64,000 nucleotides of DNA, from NCBI RefSeq assembly GCF_019317285.1, contig NZ_CP079218.1:2418001-2482000 (forward strand), read 5' to 3'. This DNA comes from Pedobacter sp. D749 (GTDB lineage Bacteria; Bacteroidota; Bacteroidia; Sphingobacteriales; Sphingobacteriaceae). Both the position numbers and the translations under genes were made by a program. Below the pieces are notes generated by a model. The model made no database searches and was not told the origin of the DNA. It was given only the letters and a program-made list of their open reading frames with translations. Shown here in pieces: positions 33,210 to 41,202 of this stretch (positions are counted from its first letter, which is position 1; each line of letters begins with the position of its first letter).

Positions 33210-33401
33210 ATGAAAAATCAATCAGAAAAAATCACATTGAGCTTAGAAGACCTTCAGTTAGAAAGTTTTGTAACCAGTATTGACAGTGAAGTTGCGATGC
33301 GTTTATCAGGTGGTTTAGGTAATGTATCAGAACCTACACACACTGAACAAACAGATGACCATCATACCCCACCGGTAAGATGTACCACGGTAATCTGCTA
33401 G
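33210..33401 (+). CDS. Class I lanthipeptide precursor (pinensin-like leader)
   Basis: 63 aa. The leader 'KITLSLEDLQLESFVTSI' has the amphipathic pattern of Bacteroidota class I lanthipeptide leaders, followed by a double-glycine site at G34-G35 for the C39 peptidase of the exporter. The 28-residue core begins LGNVSEP and holds Ser40, Thr43, 45, 48, 53, 59, 60 and two cysteines, C58 and C63, so at most two (methyl)lanthionine rings near the C-terminus are possible. The core middle is unusually acidic and His-rich (H44, D49-D50, H51-H52). It is preceded by the operator and promoter, and followed by a terminator. It converges on the biosynthetic operon. Confidence 0.85.
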   Translation: MKNQSEKITLSLEDLQLESFVTSIDSEVAMRLSGGLGNVSEPTHTEQTDDHHTPPVRCTTVIC

Positions 33402-33417
33402 TTACTTAATTCAATTT

Positions 33418-33446
33418 CAAGGCGCCATTTGGCGCCTTGTTTATTC
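33418..33446 (+). terminator. Rho-independent terminator of lanA
   Basis: CAAGGCGCC (33418-33426), loop ATTT, GGCGCCTTG (33431-33439), then TTTATT. It is 16 bases after the lanA stop and ends two bases before the LanC-like stop, insulating the converging transcripts. Confidence 0.9.
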
Positions 33447-35336
33447 CTCTACACATAAAAAACCACTCATTAACAACAGGCGGATTTGTAATACAATTTT
33501 TTGACTGATTTGTTCCTTTTCCGTAGCTGGTTTAAAATATTCGTGGGTAATTTCATCAATTAATTGGGATGTTTTCATTTTCCTATTAACCAAAGATTCA
33601 ACGATGATGGCTGAAAAGGTTCCGATTTTAATTTCTTCCACACCACTTTCATGGCTATATAAAAGAAGCTTACTACCGTTTTCATCTTCTCCGAAATATT
33701 TTACATGATCACTCAGTTTTAAATCCAGCACCATGAAATCGGAATCTGATTTTTGATTGGCACTTTCTGCATTTTTCTTAAGGTAAATATTTTGTTGCTG
33801 ATAGCTAAAATAACCTTTATGAAGTTTCCATAGCTTCAATAGTTTTGATTCCAACCGGAATGATTGCGTGATTGCTTCATTCGCTCCTTCTATCTGGCTG
33901 ATTTTGACAGACAATACATCACTAAACTCATCAATATTCTTTACTTCATACAGTGCACCAATGCCGACACCTAACTGATCAAGTTTTCCAATAGTTCTTT
34001 TGAAGTATGACGAAAAAATTTTCCGTTTAATATCAACCGTTGAGAACCGTCCTTCCAGATTAATTATTTTTGCAGGTTTGGGTAAAGTTGGTTTTGCCAC
34101 TGAATCAGATTGATCTCCAGCTATCAATTGTAAAAGCACATAACCTACACCGGCTTTTCCAGAGAAAAGACCATAATCATCTGCTCCACATGATAAATAT
34201 TCGCTGTAGCTGTTTGTTTTTTGATATTGTTTAATGGCTCCGTCAATCGCATCACAAATATGATCAGCTATTCCGGCTCTGTCCTTATTGCACATCAAAA
34301 ACGGAATCATTCCGCTGTAGCCGCTTACCAAAGTGAAATCTGGCCGGGGTTTGTTTTGAAGATCTGATAAACATTTTTCAAGTGTGCGGTTACAATGTTC
34401 TGAATAGATTTCTTTTTCAGTGAGCGCAAATGCAAGACTCCTTGATAAACCCACTCCTGCCGCACCATGTGCCCAGGCATTCGCCCCTGCCATATCTGAA
34501 ATAAAAGTTTCCAGTTGCCAGAGATGTGCGCCTGGTTTTGAAAGTTCATAATTGCCTATCCGCAAATCAAGCCAGTTATTTGCAGGGGAATGATAATATT
34601 GCATTTCATAAGCCAACACTTCTTCCGCCAGATACAACAAACCAGGTTCATCAAAATACATACTCAATTGCATCAGACAATATGCAATACCTGATGCCCC
34701 ATGAGAAAACCCGGTCATGCTATCGTATGCCTTTTTCGATTGATGATAATCCCATTTCAACCCCATCTCTGATACCCGTGCTTCCTGAATTAACCGGTCT
34801 AAGAGTAAATGGATCAATCTTAAAACTTCTTCATGCTGACTGTGGTGATAAAGTAGTGTAAATATCAGTAAATTACCTGTATAGCCACTTAATAAATCTG
34901 CTTTCAGTAATTCCGTGCTAAGCTGAGTTTGGTTGGATAATGTTAAAAGCAATGCATTATTCAGGTATTTCTGGATTCCGGTTGCTTCGTAAATCTTTAA
35001 ATTTGTATAAATCACTCCACCAAGGCCGGTATAGAACGCAAAGAATTTCGGTTTGAGGATGGCTTCAGATTTCATCATTCTACTCATCATTTTATCAATT
35101 AAACTGATGTGCGCTTCGCTTTGATCAAAACGATAAAGTTCAAGAAAGAATAAGGCTATTCCGCAATTGCCATTAAAAATATCATAGCTTTCCTGAAAGG
35201 CATATTCATTCGGATTGATGTAATAAGGCGTTGGCCACCATGCTTCATCCACTGTTTCCTTTTTATGCAAGAGCAAGTCGTTCTTTATTTCATGAAGATG
35301 ATTGGTAAAAACTTCGATCTGAGCAGCTGTAAACAT
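33441..35336 (-). CDS. LanC-like protein without zinc ligands, with extra C-terminal domain
   Basis: 631 aa. Residues 1-405 carry the seven LanC toroid repeats with GxxG motifs ('FNGNCGIALFF' 54-64, 'LSGYTGNLLIF' near 150, 'FSHGASGIAYC' 210-220, 'AWAHGAAGVGLSR' 287-299, 'LVSGYSGMIPF' 336-346, 'FSGKAGVGYVLLQL' 391-404). In active cyclases the fifth motif is W-C-H-G and the sixth C-H-G; here Ala289 and Val337-Ser338 replace the three zinc ligands. About 200 residues follow, whose end ('KTSQLIDEITHEYF', 'LLLMSGFLCVE') looks like a PqqD/RRE-type winged helix that could bind the precursor leader. It may act as a scaffold, or as a cyclase using a different chemistry as in class III enzymes. Last gene of the operon. 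Confidence 0.8.
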   Translation of the reverse strand: MFTAAQIEVFTNHLHEIKNDLLLHKKETVDEAWWPTPYYINPNEYAFQESYDIFNGNCGIALFFLELYRFDQSEAHISLIDKMMSRMMKSEAILKPKFFAFYTGLGGVIYTNLKIYEATGIQKYLNNALLLTLSNQTQLSTELLKADLLSGYTGNLLIFTLLYHHSQHEEVLRLIHLLLDRLIQEARVSEMGLKWDYHQSKKAYDSMTGFSHGASGIAYCLMQLSMYFDEPGLLYLAEEVLAYEMQYYHSPANNWLDLRIGNYELSKPGAHLWQLETFISDMAGANAWAHGAAGVGLSRSLAFALTEKEIYSEHCNRTLEKCLSDLQNKPRPDFTLVSGYSGMIPFLMCNKDRAGIADHICDAIDGAIKQYQKTNSYSEYLSCGADDYGLFSGKAGVGYVLLQLIAGDQSDSVAKPTLPKPAKIINLEGRFSTVDIKRKIFSSYFKRTIGKLDQLGVGIGALYEVKNIDEFSDVLSVKISQIEGANEAITQSFRLESKLLKLWKLHKGYFSYQQQNIYLKKNAESANQKSDSDFMVLDLKLSDHVKYFGEDENGSKLLLYSHESGVEEIKIGTFSAIIVESLVNRKMKTSQLIDEITHEYFKPATEKEQISQKIVLQIRLLLMSGFLCVEE

Positions 35337-35341
35337 AGAAT

Positions 35342-36223
35342 TTAATTGGAATGATATACTTGAAAAATATATTCGATGCAGGTTTTGATCACATATATCA
35401 GGTAAGCTTCTTCCTGATTGGCAATGCCCAGCCGATTATTGGTCATGTGTATCAGGCTTGAAACGATTTCCTGGAATTTAAATTCATCAAATTCTGCTGT
35501 TTGATACTGATCCATAACTTTCTGGCTGCACATCATATACTTTGCTAAATCATCATGAAGACTGTTTACGGCAAGCTCTTCCCAGAAAGAGGCTGCTGCC
35601 AGGCAAACTATTTCTTTTTTGGATAAAAATGCCTGTTCAAATTGATTGAGCCAAAATGCCTTTTCATGGTCCCCGGAAAAACCTGAACGATAAAGTTTAG
35701 GTAACCATCCGTTTATAAAAAAACCACATAATCTGATGATTTTGTCAGGCTTTAACCCGGCACAGAATAATAGAACCAGGTGAAGCTTTACCGCCTGTAA
35801 AGTAATCTGACTGCTATTTTCCCTAATCAGTAACCAGTTTAAAACATAGGTAGATGAAGCGGCAAAATGCTGTTCTGCCCAGGCGATACTTTTTACATTC
35901 CCATAACGGCTAATCTCAGGATCATATTCAACGTACAGAACTTTTTCCACCCGGAAAGAATTGCTTTGAAATTGACAAAGATCATTACTTAACGAACTGG
36001 TAATCTGTTCATGGTAAAACGAATTGGCATGAAGTCTCAACCGAATATGACTCCCTCCTTCCCAATAGCGGATAAAGAACCAGGGAGAATCAGCAAAAAA
36101 ACAAAATTTCCATTTACTGATGAAGGGCGCAATGGCCTGTTTCAAAAGCTCATCAGCATTTCCGGTATAATAAATATGCAGACTGAGCCAGGTATAACTG
36201 ATTGGTTTGATTGTGCTATCCAT
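35342..36223 (-). CDS. Thiopeptide-type bacteriocin biosynthesis protein (SpaB_C, LanB elimination domain)
   Basis: 293 aa. 'WLSLHIYYTGNADELLKQAI' near 13-32 and 'WFFIRYWEGGSHIRLRL' near 68-84 are the hallmarks of the SpaB_C family, the C-terminal part of LanB dehydratases that removes glutamate from glutamylated Ser/Thr to form dehydroamino acids. Here it is a separate protein, as in split LanB systems such as the pinensin cluster. Its ATG lies inside the end of the glutamylation gene (8-bp overlap), so the two halves are coupled in translation. Confidence 0.9.
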   Translation of the reverse strand: MDSTIKPISYTWLSLHIYYTGNADELLKQAIAPFISKWKFCFFADSPWFFIRYWEGGSHIRLRLHANSFYHEQITSSLSNDLCQFQSNSFRVEKVLYVEYDPEISRYGNVKSIAWAEQHFAASSTYVLNWLLIRENSSQITLQAVKLHLVLLFCAGLKPDKIIRLCGFFINGWLPKLYRSGFSGDHEKAFWLNQFEQAFLSKKEIVCLAAASFWEELAVNSLHDDLAKYMMCSQKVMDQYQTAEFDEFKFQEIVSSLIHMTNNRLGIANQEEAYLIYVIKTCIEYIFQVYHSN

Positions 36224-38888
36224 TATACCACTGCATTAAATATTCTTTAACTCCACTTTCCACAGGTACCGGAAGCACTTCTTCTATGGTGATGTTATTT
36301 CCTGCTCTTGCTAAAAGCCGTTTAAACATAGCTACAAACAACGGCTTATCTAAAGTTAAATATTGTGGTTTATAGTCATCATGCAGGCCTTCTTTTTTGT
36401 TGATCTCGCCATCTACAGCTTTGTTTTGATAAGAACGTTTCCTTAGAAACAAAAAGAAATTTATTGGTATTTTCTGCAATTCGAACCAGCTATGTAAGCG
36501 AATAAAATATTCAAAATCCGCCTCCATTGTTTGCTGAACAGGGATTACAGCAGTTTTTATTCTCCATGTTTTTCTCCTGATGATTACTGTTTCTTCAAAT
36601 GTGATTCTTGGAAGCAGGTAAACATCAGGCGCTGAATTTGCAAATCTGCCTAGATCATACTGATCTATCAGCTGGATAAAAGGCTGTAATGAAATCCTTG
36701 CATCAGGATTAAAGTGCGCCAATAACTGGTATAAGTTGGAACGGTTATAAAAAGATTCCAAACTCAAATCATAGCTGTAGAGTTCATGATCATTTAGCCA
36801 TAGTCTAAGCTTGTTCGTATCCGAATCAAGGCAAACCCTTAAATTACCAACATTAATTTGCTGATCTGCAGGATAGATATTATTTCCAGAGGGAAGCGTA
36901 AGCTCGTGACTGAGCAAAGGAGGATGAATATTTGCGTTAAAGGTTGACGCATCATTTAGTTCAGCTTTAATTACTTCTGGATTTAATGACTCATTTTGAG
37001 CAATAAAATCTTCCTGTATTTTTGAATCAAACAAAGACAGAAATCTTCCGCTTACCTTTCCCATTCCGGGTAAAAGCGAATTGATTACCCCATAAAGCTG
37101 GTCTCGTTTCTCGCACACATAAAATTGTACAAAAGCGCCTACCGATGAAATTTCTCCAAGATCCGGTTGAACAGGTAAATCTGCAAAAAAATCAGCGGTT
37201 AGGTTTAATGTATCATCTAAAGTAGTTTGTTGCTCCAGTTTGGTAAGAACAGCTATTTTCCAAGGCATTGAATCTGTTAATGCCTGATCATTCTGGTTTA
37301 CCTGCTCCATTTCGGGCTTTTTAATATAGAAATAGTAGTCCCGATAAAACTCGGTTATTTTTATCTTTTCATGTCTAGGATAGTGTTTAATATAAAAATC
37401 ACGCATCTTGATGCGCTCTTTTCGCATCACATCTAGCGGTAGCAGAAATTTGGCAAGCGCATTCGTTTTAGAAGCAAACTCCGCTATCCCTTTTTTGGGC
37501 AATACTTCAGTTTCATCTGTAAAACAATCTTCAAAAAAAATATTACGTGCCGAGAAATAGTAAGGAACAAAGTTGTTGGTTAAAAAGGCCGCTTGGTTTT
37601 GAGATTCTTTTTCTCCAATGATTTTTTTCTCCTCAGCACTCGTATAGTAAGGTAAGTTTGCTTCTTTTTGTAATTTAAGAAAAGTGCTGTTCACTGCTTT
37701 TTCTGCCTCCTGTAAAATCACGTAGCGTTTATCAGTTCCTGCTGTTGCATAGCTTTCACGGTGAATTTGCAATGTTTCGAAAAGGCTGATTAAAGGCTTT
37801 ACTAAGTGAATTTTATCTGGTACAGCTTTAAAAAACGACAATAGTTTTATGTCCCAGTTTTCTTCCATCCCGGAAAAGCCAAAGCCTGGCTCGAACAAGC
37901 CGGTGTTGATCAATTTTATGATATAAGCTTTAATGCTTTCGTGGCTGGCATCTTCTACATGATCTGACAGATATTTTATTAATTCGGCTAAAGTAACTGA
38001 TTGGTGGTTTTGATGAAAATAATTGACAATCAAGAGTTGCAAACCATTTGCAGGCAATTGCTGAAAGGATTCGATGTTATTGAAATTAGTCAGGAATTGT
38101 ATTTTATCACCTTTGATTTCTGCTGTGATATTAATTTTCAGCAATAAATATTCATTCAATACCGGATGTTGCCTCAGTATGGATCGTAAGTATTCGAAAA
38201 GAATATTGTTCAGCTTCAGTTTACTCTGAACTTTAGGATTTTTATTTGGATGGTTTATCAGATGAGCACTGGTGGTCATCAGGCCAGTAAAAGTAAAGCT
38301 GCTAAATGGCGAAGTTTTAAAAGCCATCCGGCTGAGATACCGCAATAAACTAAATTCCATTCGCAGCTCTTTTTGCTTAAAATTTTCCGGGGCTTTTGTA
38401 ACAAAACTTTTCAGTTGGGTGTAAAGCACCGGGCTGGATAACATTAAAGCATTTTGCAGCGCTGGGTTTAATGCCATTTGCTGAACAAGTTTTTGATGTA
38501 ATCTTAATTCGTGGTTAAATAGCTTCTTGTTTACCTCAAAGAATTTATTGATTAGGGTTTCGTTTAACAGGTAAGCTTCAAAATATTCAGATAATAATTT
38601 GGCATTCAAGCCTTTAATAAGCGTATATTGTTCTGCATCTACCCGCTTGTTATTAAATATTTTTCTTTTAAGATTGATTAACTGTTGCCTCAATTGATCG
38701 TCGGTTTGTTCACTGATGATCGGAAATAAGGCATCACATAAAGTATTTTTTAATTCTTCCCTTCTTTTGAGATATTCATGGTGTGTTTCTATCAGCTTTT
38801 CGCCTTGATGAAATGTAAGCTGATTGAATACATCGTGGTTAAGATTCGCATATCGAACTAAGGAATAAGGGAAAATTCTGACTGACAT
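36216..38888 (-). CDS. Lantibiotic dehydratase, LanB glutamylation domain (split type)
   Basis: About 890 aa. Transfers glutamate from glutamyl-tRNA to Ser/Thr side chains of the precursor peptide. The N-terminal LanB domain begins 'MSVRIFPYSLVRYANLN'; 'RYLSRMAFKTSPFSSFTFTG' near 190-209 matches the LanB 'R-x-x-x-K-x-x-P-x-x-x-F' segment, and the long middle and C-terminal region follow the LanB pattern ('DVYLLPRITFEETVIIRRKT' toward the end). The frame starts at 38930, overlapping the exporter gene by 17 bp; I prefer ATG 38888 because the family N-terminus starts there. The partner elimination protein is encoded next. Confidence 0.9.
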   Translation of the reverse strand: MSVRIFPYSLVRYANLNHDVFNQLTFHQGEKLIETHHEYLKRREELKNTLCDALFPIISEQTDDQLRQQLINLKRKIFNNKRVDAEQYTLIKGLNAKLLSEYFEAYLLNETLINKFFEVNKKLFNHELRLHQKLVQQMALNPALQNALMLSSPVLYTQLKSFVTKAPENFKQKELRMEFSLLRYLSRMAFKTSPFSSFTFTGLMTTSAHLINHPNKNPKVQSKLKLNNILFEYLRSILRQHPVLNEYLLLKINITAEIKGDKIQFLTNFNNIESFQQLPANGLQLLIVNYFHQNHQSVTLAELIKYLSDHVEDASHESIKAYIIKLINTGLFEPGFGFSGMEENWDIKLLSFFKAVPDKIHLVKPLISLFETLQIHRESYATAGTDKRYVILQEAEKAVNSTFLKLQKEANLPYYTSAEEKKIIGEKESQNQAAFLTNNFVPYYFSARNIFFEDCFTDETEVLPKKGIAEFASKTNALAKFLLPLDVMRKERIKMRDFYIKHYPRHEKIKITEFYRDYYFYIKKPEMEQVNQNDQALTDSMPWKIAVLTKLEQQTTLDDTLNLTADFFADLPVQPDLGEISSVGAFVQFYVCEKRDQLYGVINSLLPGMGKVSGRFLSLFDSKIQEDFIAQNESLNPEVIKAELNDASTFNANIHPPLLSHELTLPSGNNIYPADQQINVGNLRVCLDSDTNKLRLWLNDHELYSYDLSLESFYNRSNLYQLLAHFNPDARISLQPFIQLIDQYDLGRFANSAPDVYLLPRITFEETVIIRRKTWRIKTAVIPVQQTMEADFEYFIRLHSWFELQKIPINFFLFLRKRSYQNKAVDGEINKKEGLHDDYKPQYLTLDKPLFVAMFKRLLARAGNNITIEEVLPVPVESGVKEYLMQWYNG

Positions 38889-38913
38889 AAGATGGTTATA
38901 GGTTAATGGAAAA

Positions 38914-41115
38914 TCATTGGCCAAGTTCAAGTTGATTTTTGATCAGGTGGTAATAGTGCCCTTTGATTTGAAGCAACTGCTGATGCGTACCAACTTCTTT
39001 AATTTCACCTTGCTGAAGCACTACAATTTGGTCTGCATTTTTTACCGTACTGAGCCTGTGGGCAACGATCAGCACCGTTTTACCCTGAAAAAAAGTATTG
39101 AGATTATTTACGATTGAAAGTTCATTCTGTGCATCTAACGAATTAGTGGCCTCGTCAAGAAAAACGTAATCCGGATTACGGTAAATCATCCTGGCGATTA
39201 ACAGGCGCTGTTTCTGGCCTTCACTTAAGCCAAATCCATCTCTACCGACCACGGTTTCATAGCCGAAGGGCATTTTCAGGAAAAAAGCATGCATGTTGGC
39301 CATTGTAGCTGCCTCATGAAGACGATTAAAATCTTTAACTTCCGCTCCTGCGAAAATATTATTAGCGATAGTATCCATGAAAACATATCCATCCTGCATC
39401 ACTACACCGCAATGTTTTCGCCATGATCTGGCATTAATGGCTTCAATTTTTTGCGCACCAATTTCAATACTGCCTGCCGAAGAAGCATAAAATTTAAGTA
39501 AAAGCTTTATCAATGTTGTCTTCCCGCTGCCGCTGGTACCCACAATAGCTGTTACTTTTCCGGCTGGAATTTTCAAACTGAAATTTTTTAATACCTGTGC
39601 ACTGTGTTTGCCCCCGTATTGAAAAGATACCTGATTCAGCTCAATATCTACCGGTCCATCCCCATTCACTTCATCATCCATGCCAAAATCTTCTTCAGTT
39701 TCTTGTTGCACTTCATCTATACGCAATAAACTGAATGCTGCATTTTGCGAAACCCTTGAAAATTCCACTAACTGGTTTACCGGAGCATTTAACTGCCCAC
39801 AGATATAAGTAATGGCCAGCATGCCACCCAATGTTACCTGATCATGGATCACCAGCATGGCTGCAGCATAAGTGATCAGCACGTTCTTTACCTCGTTAAT
39901 AAAAGCACCTACCCCCTGCATTCGCTGATCAAGTTGCAATGCTTCAAGTTTGAGATCGAAAGATTGATCTTGTAATCCTTCCCAAAGCTGTTTTTTTTCT
40001 TCTTCACTCCCAGTTAATTTGATTTCCTGCATGGCATAGAAAATTTCCAGGAGCAGTTGCTGGTTGGCAGAAAGTACCTTGAACTTCTTCTGATCAATCA
40101 TTTTTCGCTTCTGTTGAAAAGAGTTAGACCAGATTACGCTGATGCCAGCGCCGACAATAAATAGCAGAAAAATCTGCCAGTTGTAATGAAGCAAAACACC
40201 ACCAAGTACAATTAAGGTAATTGCCGATAAAATAAAATTGATGAGTGAATTGGTCAGGAATTCCTCTATGCGTTGATTATCATTCACGCGCTGCATATTA
40301 TCTCCCGCCTGCCGGTTGTCAAAAAATGAAAAGGGCAATTTCATCAGTTTTGCCAGAAAATCTTTCAGCATGGTGATGCTCGTTCGGGCACCAATTCTAA
40401 ATAACAATCTCCCCCGAACAAAATCCATCAGCATCCGGCCAGAAAAAAGCATCAGCTGCCCTAAACAAATCAGCAATAACAAATTGATATTTTTCCCTTG
40501 AATGCCCTTATCTACAATCATTTGGGTTAGCAAAGGAATCAAGAGTGAGAAACCACTGGCCAGTGCCAAACTCACCGCTATGGGGAACCAGCCTTTTCGG
40601 TGTAATTTTAGGTAAGGAATAAGGTTCCACAACGAAGTTTTATGCTCCGGCTTGCTATCCATTTCATGAAATGAACGGGTTGTCTCTAATAACAATACCC
40701 GACCAATCTGTGTATCATCATTGATATTCCAGCCCGATAAAAATGCAGCCGTATCTAATTTTATTTTACTGTTAAGCGCCGGATCTGCAAGATAGACTGA
40801 TTCATCATTTACTTCATAAACCACCACATAATGTTCTTTTTGCCAGTGCACTATGCAAGGCATGGGTAGTCTGTGTAGTTTATTATATTCCAATTCCGCA
40901 GCCATGGTTTTGAAGCCAATGTTTTCTGCGGCATCAATTAAATCAAGCATTGTGGTGCCTTGTTTCCCGATTTTGCAAAGCTTTCTTAAATGCTGCATGG
41001 AAAAATTCTTACCGTGATAGCCAGCAATCATTTTAAGGCAAACCGGACCACAATCCATGGCATCTGGCTGCTTATAAAACGGGTACTTTCTCCTGCGGAT
41101 AAAATCTTTAACCAT
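38914..41115 (-). CDS. Peptidase-containing (C39) ABC exporter for the lanthipeptide
   Basis: 733 aa. The N-terminal C39 peptidase domain (about 1-125) has catalytic C22 in 'DAMDCGPVCLKMI', H95 in 'KEHYVVV' and D111 in 'LADPA'; it cuts after double-glycine leaders such as that of the 33210 precursor. Five to six membrane helices follow (about 155-430), then the ATPase with Walker A 'GTSGSGKTTLIK', signature 'LSEGQKQRLLIARMI' and Walker B 'DYVFLDEATNSLDA'. The frame is open from 41184, but ATG 41115 gives the standard start 'MVKDFIRRRKYPFYKQPDAM'. First gene of the LanT-LanB-SpaB_C-LanC operon. Confidence 0.94.
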   Translation of the reverse strand: MVKDFIRRRKYPFYKQPDAMDCGPVCLKMIAGYHGKNFSMQHLRKLCKIGKQGTTMLDLIDAAENIGFKTMAAELEYNKLHRLPMPCIVHWQKEHYVVVYEVNDESVYLADPALNSKIKLDTAAFLSGWNINDDTQIGRVLLLETTRSFHEMDSKPEHKTSLWNLIPYLKLHRKGWFPIAVSLALASGFSLLIPLLTQMIVDKGIQGKNINLLLLICLGQLMLFSGRMLMDFVRGRLLFRIGARTSITMLKDFLAKLMKLPFSFFDNRQAGDNMQRVNDNQRIEEFLTNSLINFILSAITLIVLGGVLLHYNWQIFLLFIVGAGISVIWSNSFQQKRKMIDQKKFKVLSANQQLLLEIFYAMQEIKLTGSEEEKKQLWEGLQDQSFDLKLEALQLDQRMQGVGAFINEVKNVLITYAAAMLVIHDQVTLGGMLAITYICGQLNAPVNQLVEFSRVSQNAAFSLLRIDEVQQETEEDFGMDDEVNGDGPVDIELNQVSFQYGGKHSAQVLKNFSLKIPAGKVTAIVGTSGSGKTTLIKLLLKFYASSAGSIEIGAQKIEAINARSWRKHCGVVMQDGYVFMDTIANNIFAGAEVKDFNRLHEAATMANMHAFFLKMPFGYETVVGRDGFGLSEGQKQRLLIARMIYRNPDYVFLDEATNSLDAQNELSIVNNLNTFFQGKTVLIVAHRLSTVKNADQIVVLQQGEIKEVGTHQQLLQIKGHYYHLIKNQLELGQ

Positions 41116-41136
41116 AATATTTTTTAAAAACCGTAA

Positions 41137-41153
41137 ATGCAATGTAGTTGCAA
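41137..41153. promoter_or_regulatory. Palindromic operator 2 (ATGCAAT-GTA-GTTGCAA)
   Basis: Same architecture as the perfect site at 33110-33126: 7-base arms, 3-base spacer, with GTTGCAA conserved. It lies 22 bp upstream of the exporter ATG (minus strand) and 50 bp upstream of the divergent permease gene. The TTG at 41148-41150 is placed as a -33 element for the plus-strand promoter. Confidence 0.65.
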
Positions 41154-41167
41154 ATATGTAAAATATA

Positions 41168-41184
41168 ATGCAACTTTGATGCAT
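41168..41184. promoter_or_regulatory. Palindromic operator 3 (ATGCAAC-TTT-GATGCAT), overlapping a -7 box
   Basis: Arms match operator 1 with two changes; it starts 31 bp from operator 2, close to three helical turns and close to the 34-bp spacing of the pair upstream of lanA. CAACTTTG (41171-41178), one mismatch from TAnnTTTG, would be the -7 box of the permease gene at 41203, so the site would sit directly on the promoter. Confidence 0.65.
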
Positions 41185-41202
41185 TATTAAATTAATCTTT
41201 TA

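Noticed and set aside
41116-41184. 23-residue N-terminal extension of the C39 exporter
   Set aside because: It covers the operators and AT-rich promoter DNA; family proteins start at MVKDFIRRRKYPF.
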